From JBCCLJ01 sp039026915 (GTDB taxonomy: Bacteria; Acidobacteriota; Thermoanaerobaculia; Multivoradales; Multivoraceae): a DNA stretch of 55,281 bases. Position numbers and translations under genes: made by a program. Where the stretch lies: the NCBI GenBank assembly GCA_039026915.1, contig JBCCLJ010000018.1, positions 1 to 55,281 on the forward strand, written 5' to 3'. Every line of letters begins with the position of its first letter. The stretch's first letter is position 1. The notes beneath the pieces are model-generated. The model made no database searches, was not told the DNA's origin, and saw only the letters and a program-made list of their open reading frames with translations. This document shows, in pieces, positions 52,478-55,281 of this stretch.

Positions 52478-55015
52478 TCAGCGCCCTCCCTCGTCAATCT
52501 CCCGCAAGGTCTCCAGTGCGCGGTCCACCGCCGCGCGATACGTCGCCTTGTTTTCCTCGGAGCGAAAGCGGTCCCGGATCTCGACGCGCCTCCACAGACT
52601 TTCGATCGTGCGGATCAGGAAGCGGGCGTCGTCCGCTGAGCGCCAGCGCTTGCCGTTGCGGGAGACCCAGACGGGGCTCGTATGGGCGAAGGGGAACTCG
52701 TCGCCGATGAGGGGGTGGGGTGGGCCGTGGGCTCTGGCGGCGATCCAGCCGCCTTCGGGTGCGTCGAGGGTGCCCTGGAAGGTCCAGGTTCGTTCGGTGC
52801 CCTCGGGCTCCATCGTCGCGGCGACCTCGCCGTTGACGACGATCTCGACGGCTTCCAGCGGAACGATGCTGGCAACCTCGAGCTCGAACTCGATGAAGTT
52901 CTTCCGTGCGCCGGCGTCTTGGCCCGGGGAGCCGAGATCGAAGGCGACGAGGGTGTCGGCGTCGTCGCCCTCGGGGTTCGTGGCGACGTTGATCTCGGCT
53001 CCCGGCCTTCGTCCCTCGACGCGGAAGTCGAGCAGGGGGCCGCTGCTGGCGAAGGTGCGATGCTGGCGCACGGCGTCGAGCCAGCGGTCGAAGGTCAGCT
53101 CTTCCGGTACGTAGGCATAGGTGCGCGCCGTGCCGGGCGACGGGTCGCGGAAGGCGTCGGAGAAGTTGTCGGTGCCGCCGGTGGCGGCCAAGCGGAAGCC
53201 GGCGTTGAGGAGCCGGTAGTAGAAGGAGAGGCTCGGCCACTCTTTCGAGGCGATCGAGATGACGTCGTAGAACTCGCCGAGGCCGAGTACGGCGTGCAGG
53301 GCGATGTCGGCGTTGCCGGTTTCTCCGGGAGTGCCGGCTGGACCGTTGTAGGGATGCACGTAGCCGCCGATGCCGCCCTGCTCGCGCACTCCTTCGAGCC
53401 ACTTCGTCTTGAGCACGTCTTCTTCGAAGGGCGAGCCCGACGTCCCGGCGATGAACGGCGTGATGAAGCGGTCGACGCCGAGCAGGGCGACGTGGCCGAA
53501 GGAGCCGCGGAACTCCTGGCTGTACTGGAGGATGTAGTCGGAGTCGCTGCCCTGGTAGGGCTCCCCCGTCAGGTCGCTCCAGCGGCCCATCAGTTTGGTG
53601 CCGTCCATGTGAATCAGCGCGTTGGTGACGTGCAGGTCGTCGGCGCGGCTGTACGCGAAGAAGTCTTCCTGGGTGAGCCCTTGGCGGCCCTCGTGGAGGT
53701 CGTGCGTATGGGTGTCGCCGGAGATCCAGCCGCGGGACGGCAGGTCGACGAGGCGCTCGAGCTGGAGCTCGACGGTGACGGCTTCGCCTTCGGTGACGTC
53801 GACTTCGATCTCCGCGGGCAGCCACTCGAAGCCGCGCATTGCGAGTAGCTTTGCGGGACCCGCCGGCAGCTCGAGCTCGAACTCCGGTCCGACGTGCGAG
53901 TAGTGCGTGCTGTTGTTCCAGAAGCGCCGCAGGAAGCCGTCGTCTTCGGCGTAGCTGCGTCCGTCGGAAGCAAGTGCGAGGAGGCGCGCCGGAACGGGCT
54001 CGCCGTTCGGGCCCGCGATGCGGCCGCGCACGCGGCCCGTCGGAGTGCGGTGGCGGCGCTCGGTGATCTCGACCGGGCGCCAGGCGGAGGTCGCACCGCC
54101 GCCGGACGCCGCCCGGTAGAGCCGGGCCGGGCCGTAGCGATTCGAGACGAAGACGATCTCTGCGCCGTCGGGAGAGAACGCCGGGGCGAACTCGTCGAGT
54201 GCGTCTTCGGTGAGGCGCAGGCGCTGGCCGCCCTTCGCCGGTGCCAGCGCGAGGTCGCTCGAGCCCGCCTCGTCGGAGGAGTAGACGAGGTTCGCACCGT
54301 CGGGAGACCACTGCGGCGCGGTGCGGTAGCTCGTCTCTTCGTCGATGACGATGCGCGGCCTCGCGTCTTCGCTCGTGAGGTCGAGGGTCCAGACGACGCC
54401 AGACCCGAGGCGGCCCGGCTTGCGGCCGACAAAGGCGAGCGTCCTGCCGTCGGGGGAGGGTGTGGGGAAGAACTGGTGACCGTCGCCCGCGGCGACGGCA
54501 GTGGAACGACCTGCCGCGTGGAGCTTGCCGGGGGCGTAGGCCTCGATCGCTAGTCGGTGGATCTCGAGGTCGTTCCAGGCGATGCGCTTGGTGAAGTAGA
54601 GCGCGTCGCCGGACGGCGCCCAGGCGGGCTGGAGGTCGAGCTGGGCGTCGTCGGTAAGAAGCGTCGGCTCTTCGCCGGGCTCGAGGCCGTTCGCCGAAAG
54701 CACGACGAGGTCGAAGACGTCGTCGCGCTCGACGACCGCGGCGAGGTGCTGACCGTCCGGGCTCCAGGCGGGCTCGAAGTAGACGTGCGGGCCGCTCGTC
54801 AGCGCGATCGCTTCACCGCCGTCCTTCGGCACCTTCCAGAGGTCGCCGCGCATCGAGAAGGCGATCCACTCGCCGTCGGGGCTCCAGGCGGGGTCCATCG
54901 GCCCCGTGGTGTTCGCCGGGAGCAAGTGGAACTCGATGCGCGTCTGGGCCGCGATGGGAAGCGCGGTGAGGAAGGCGAGCGCCGTGGCGAGCAGGCGCGG
55001 CGGGGGGCTGAGCAT
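52478..55015 (-). CDS. Exported PD40-propeller / CehA-McbA-type PHP metallohydrolase
   Basis: An 845-residue exported protein. The signal peptide ends at ALPIAAQ. The first part is a TolB-like PD40 propeller (about 35-335) with repeats such as PAWSPDGEWIAFSMRGDLWK, PAWAPSGDALYFTKRI and PQWSPDGANLVYSS. The second half is a CehA/McbA-type PHP hydrolase: the metal-binding start is GDTHTHDLH (His436-x-His438), followed by GGYVHPYNG and GGTDNF. Relatives hydrolyse carbamate esters or phosphates; the substrate here is unknown. A C-terminal beta domain (VEIVVNGEVAATMEPEG) closes the protein. The propeller may bind a ligand or partner. No operon mate is evident. Confidence 0.87.
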   Translation of the reverse strand: MLSPPPRLLATALAFLTALPIAAQTRIEFHLLPANTTGPMDPAWSPDGEWIAFSMRGDLWKVPKDGGEAIALTSGPHVYFEPAWSPDGQHLAAVVERDDVFDLVVLSANGLEPGEEPTLLTDDAQLDLQPAWAPSGDALYFTKRIAWNDLEIHRLAIEAYAPGKLHAAGRSTAVAAGDGHQFFPTPSPDGRTLAFVGRKPGRLGSGVVWTLDLTSEDARPRIVIDEETSYRTAPQWSPDGANLVYSSDEAGSSDLALAPAKGGQRLRLTEDALDEFAPAFSPDGAEIVFVSNRYGPARLYRAASGGGATSAWRPVEITERRHRTPTGRVRGRIAGPNGEPVPARLLALASDGRSYAEDDGFLRRFWNNSTHYSHVGPEFELELPAGPAKLLAMRGFEWLPAEIEVDVTEGEAVTVELQLERLVDLPSRGWISGDTHTHDLHEGRQGLTQEDFFAYSRADDLHVTNALIHMDGTKLMGRWSDLTGEPYQGSDSDYILQYSQEFRGSFGHVALLGVDRFITPFIAGTSGSPFEEDVLKTKWLEGVREQGGIGGYVHPYNGPAGTPGETGNADIALHAVLGLGEFYDVISIASKEWPSLSFYYRLLNAGFRLAATGGTDNFSDAFRDPSPGTARTYAYVPEELTFDRWLDAVRQHRTFASSGPLLDFRVEGRRPGAEINVATNPEGDDADTLVAFDLGSPGQDAGARKNFIEFELEVASIVPLEAVEIVVNGEVAATMEPEGTERTWTFQGTLDAPEGGWIAARAHGPPHPLIGDEFPFAHTSPVWVSRNGKRWRSADDARFLIRTIESLWRRVEIRDRFRSEENKATYRAAVDRALETLREIDEGGR

Positions 55016-55281
55016 GAGGGGAGGGTACTAGTCGATGCGGGAGGAGCGGTGTCGTGGGGGAGTCGGGGAAGGTCTCGGACGGACTTCGAGAGGCTGCCGC
55101 GTCGGCTTGCTCGCGTCGGCCGCGCCCACGCTTCGCTCGAGCTCCTTGCAATGACGGGTTGGAGGTGCGCCTCACTGCCCGACAGCCACGGGCCATTCAG
55201 GCCTCGCAGAGATCCGTTCCTACCTCGAAGATCGCGGCTCGACCCGACGCTGGGCAAGAAGTGGAGCGAATTTTCGGTGGA
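55016..55281. other. Intergenic end of window with repeat relic
   Basis: No gene is evident up to the window edge. Near 55131-55160 the text GAGCTCCTTGCAATGACGGG is the reverse of a GTCATTGCAAGGAGC-type element, like those around 3.2, 50.5 and 52.2 kb. Confidence 0.45.

Overview
The window is a high-GC bacterial chromosome segment with closely packed genes. It most likely comes from the phylum Acidobacteriota, possibly Thermoanaerobaculia or a relative. The reasons are two ADOP-type orphan MacB/FtsX permeases (a family named for acidobacteria), many large exported beta-propeller, PPC, LamG and thrombospondin-3 proteins, and one-component regulators that join an HTH to a membrane helix and an exported sensor. 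The assignment rests on gene content alone; no rRNA or tRNA gene is present. No phage genes or intact transposon were found apart from one RAYT-type transposase.

Layout. 1-7.2 kb holds the tail of an upstream gene, a type-B carboxylesterase, a small membrane protein, a two-domain VOC protein, an ADOP permease and DNA polymerase IV (dinB). 7.3-11.4 kb is one giant exported di-haem cytochrome with two propellers, Ig and PKD domains, and a sugar-binding-like domain inserted after the second haem site. 11.6-13.9 kb is an ECF sigma / anti-sigma / PDZ operon whose anti-sigma factor has a degenerate zinc motif. 14.2-17.1 kb is a DUF3857-transglutaminase fused to a DUF4328-like membrane domain. 17.3-19.1 kb is an overlapping pair of exported orphans. 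19.1-19.8 kb is decayed TPR-like sequence with short tandem repeats. 19.8-25.0 kb carries exported propeller proteins and an S74 autoprocessing protein. 25.5-31.0 kb carries an AraC regulator with a LamG-like protein, an MTH1187 thiamine-binding protein, a second ADOP permease and an Lrp/AsnC regulator.

31.2-36.8 kb resembles a small defence or mobile island. It contains a PLD-SF2 helicase-DUF3427 protein overlapping a Nudix hydrolase, a two-gene toxin-antitoxin-like cassette (nucleotidyltransferase fold plus Xre) and a RAYT transposase. A frameshifted HsdR remnant at 47.4-48.3 kb shows that a type I restriction system was once in the neighbourhood.

37.0-47.3 kb is the most unusual part. Three paralogous membrane-anchored HTH regulators alternate on the minus strand with two exported thrombospondin-3 repeat proteins, in the order regulator A, TSP3-a, regulator B, TSP3-b, regulator C. 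The TSP3 genes each end in a strong terminator, so there appear to be two complete regulator + TSP3 modules and one truncated orphan regulator. The regulators share an exported FG-GAP-like module. The TSP3 proteins share the repeat array and a Cys-containing C-terminal domain but have different N-terminal domains (a TolB-like propeller versus LamG). This looks like a duplicated, diversifying surface-protein/sensor system whose function is unknown.

48.3-55.3 kb carries an ABC-F ATPase, a CYP153-like P450 flanked by two copies of a paired inverted-repeat element, and a PD40-propeller/CehA-type metallohydrolase.
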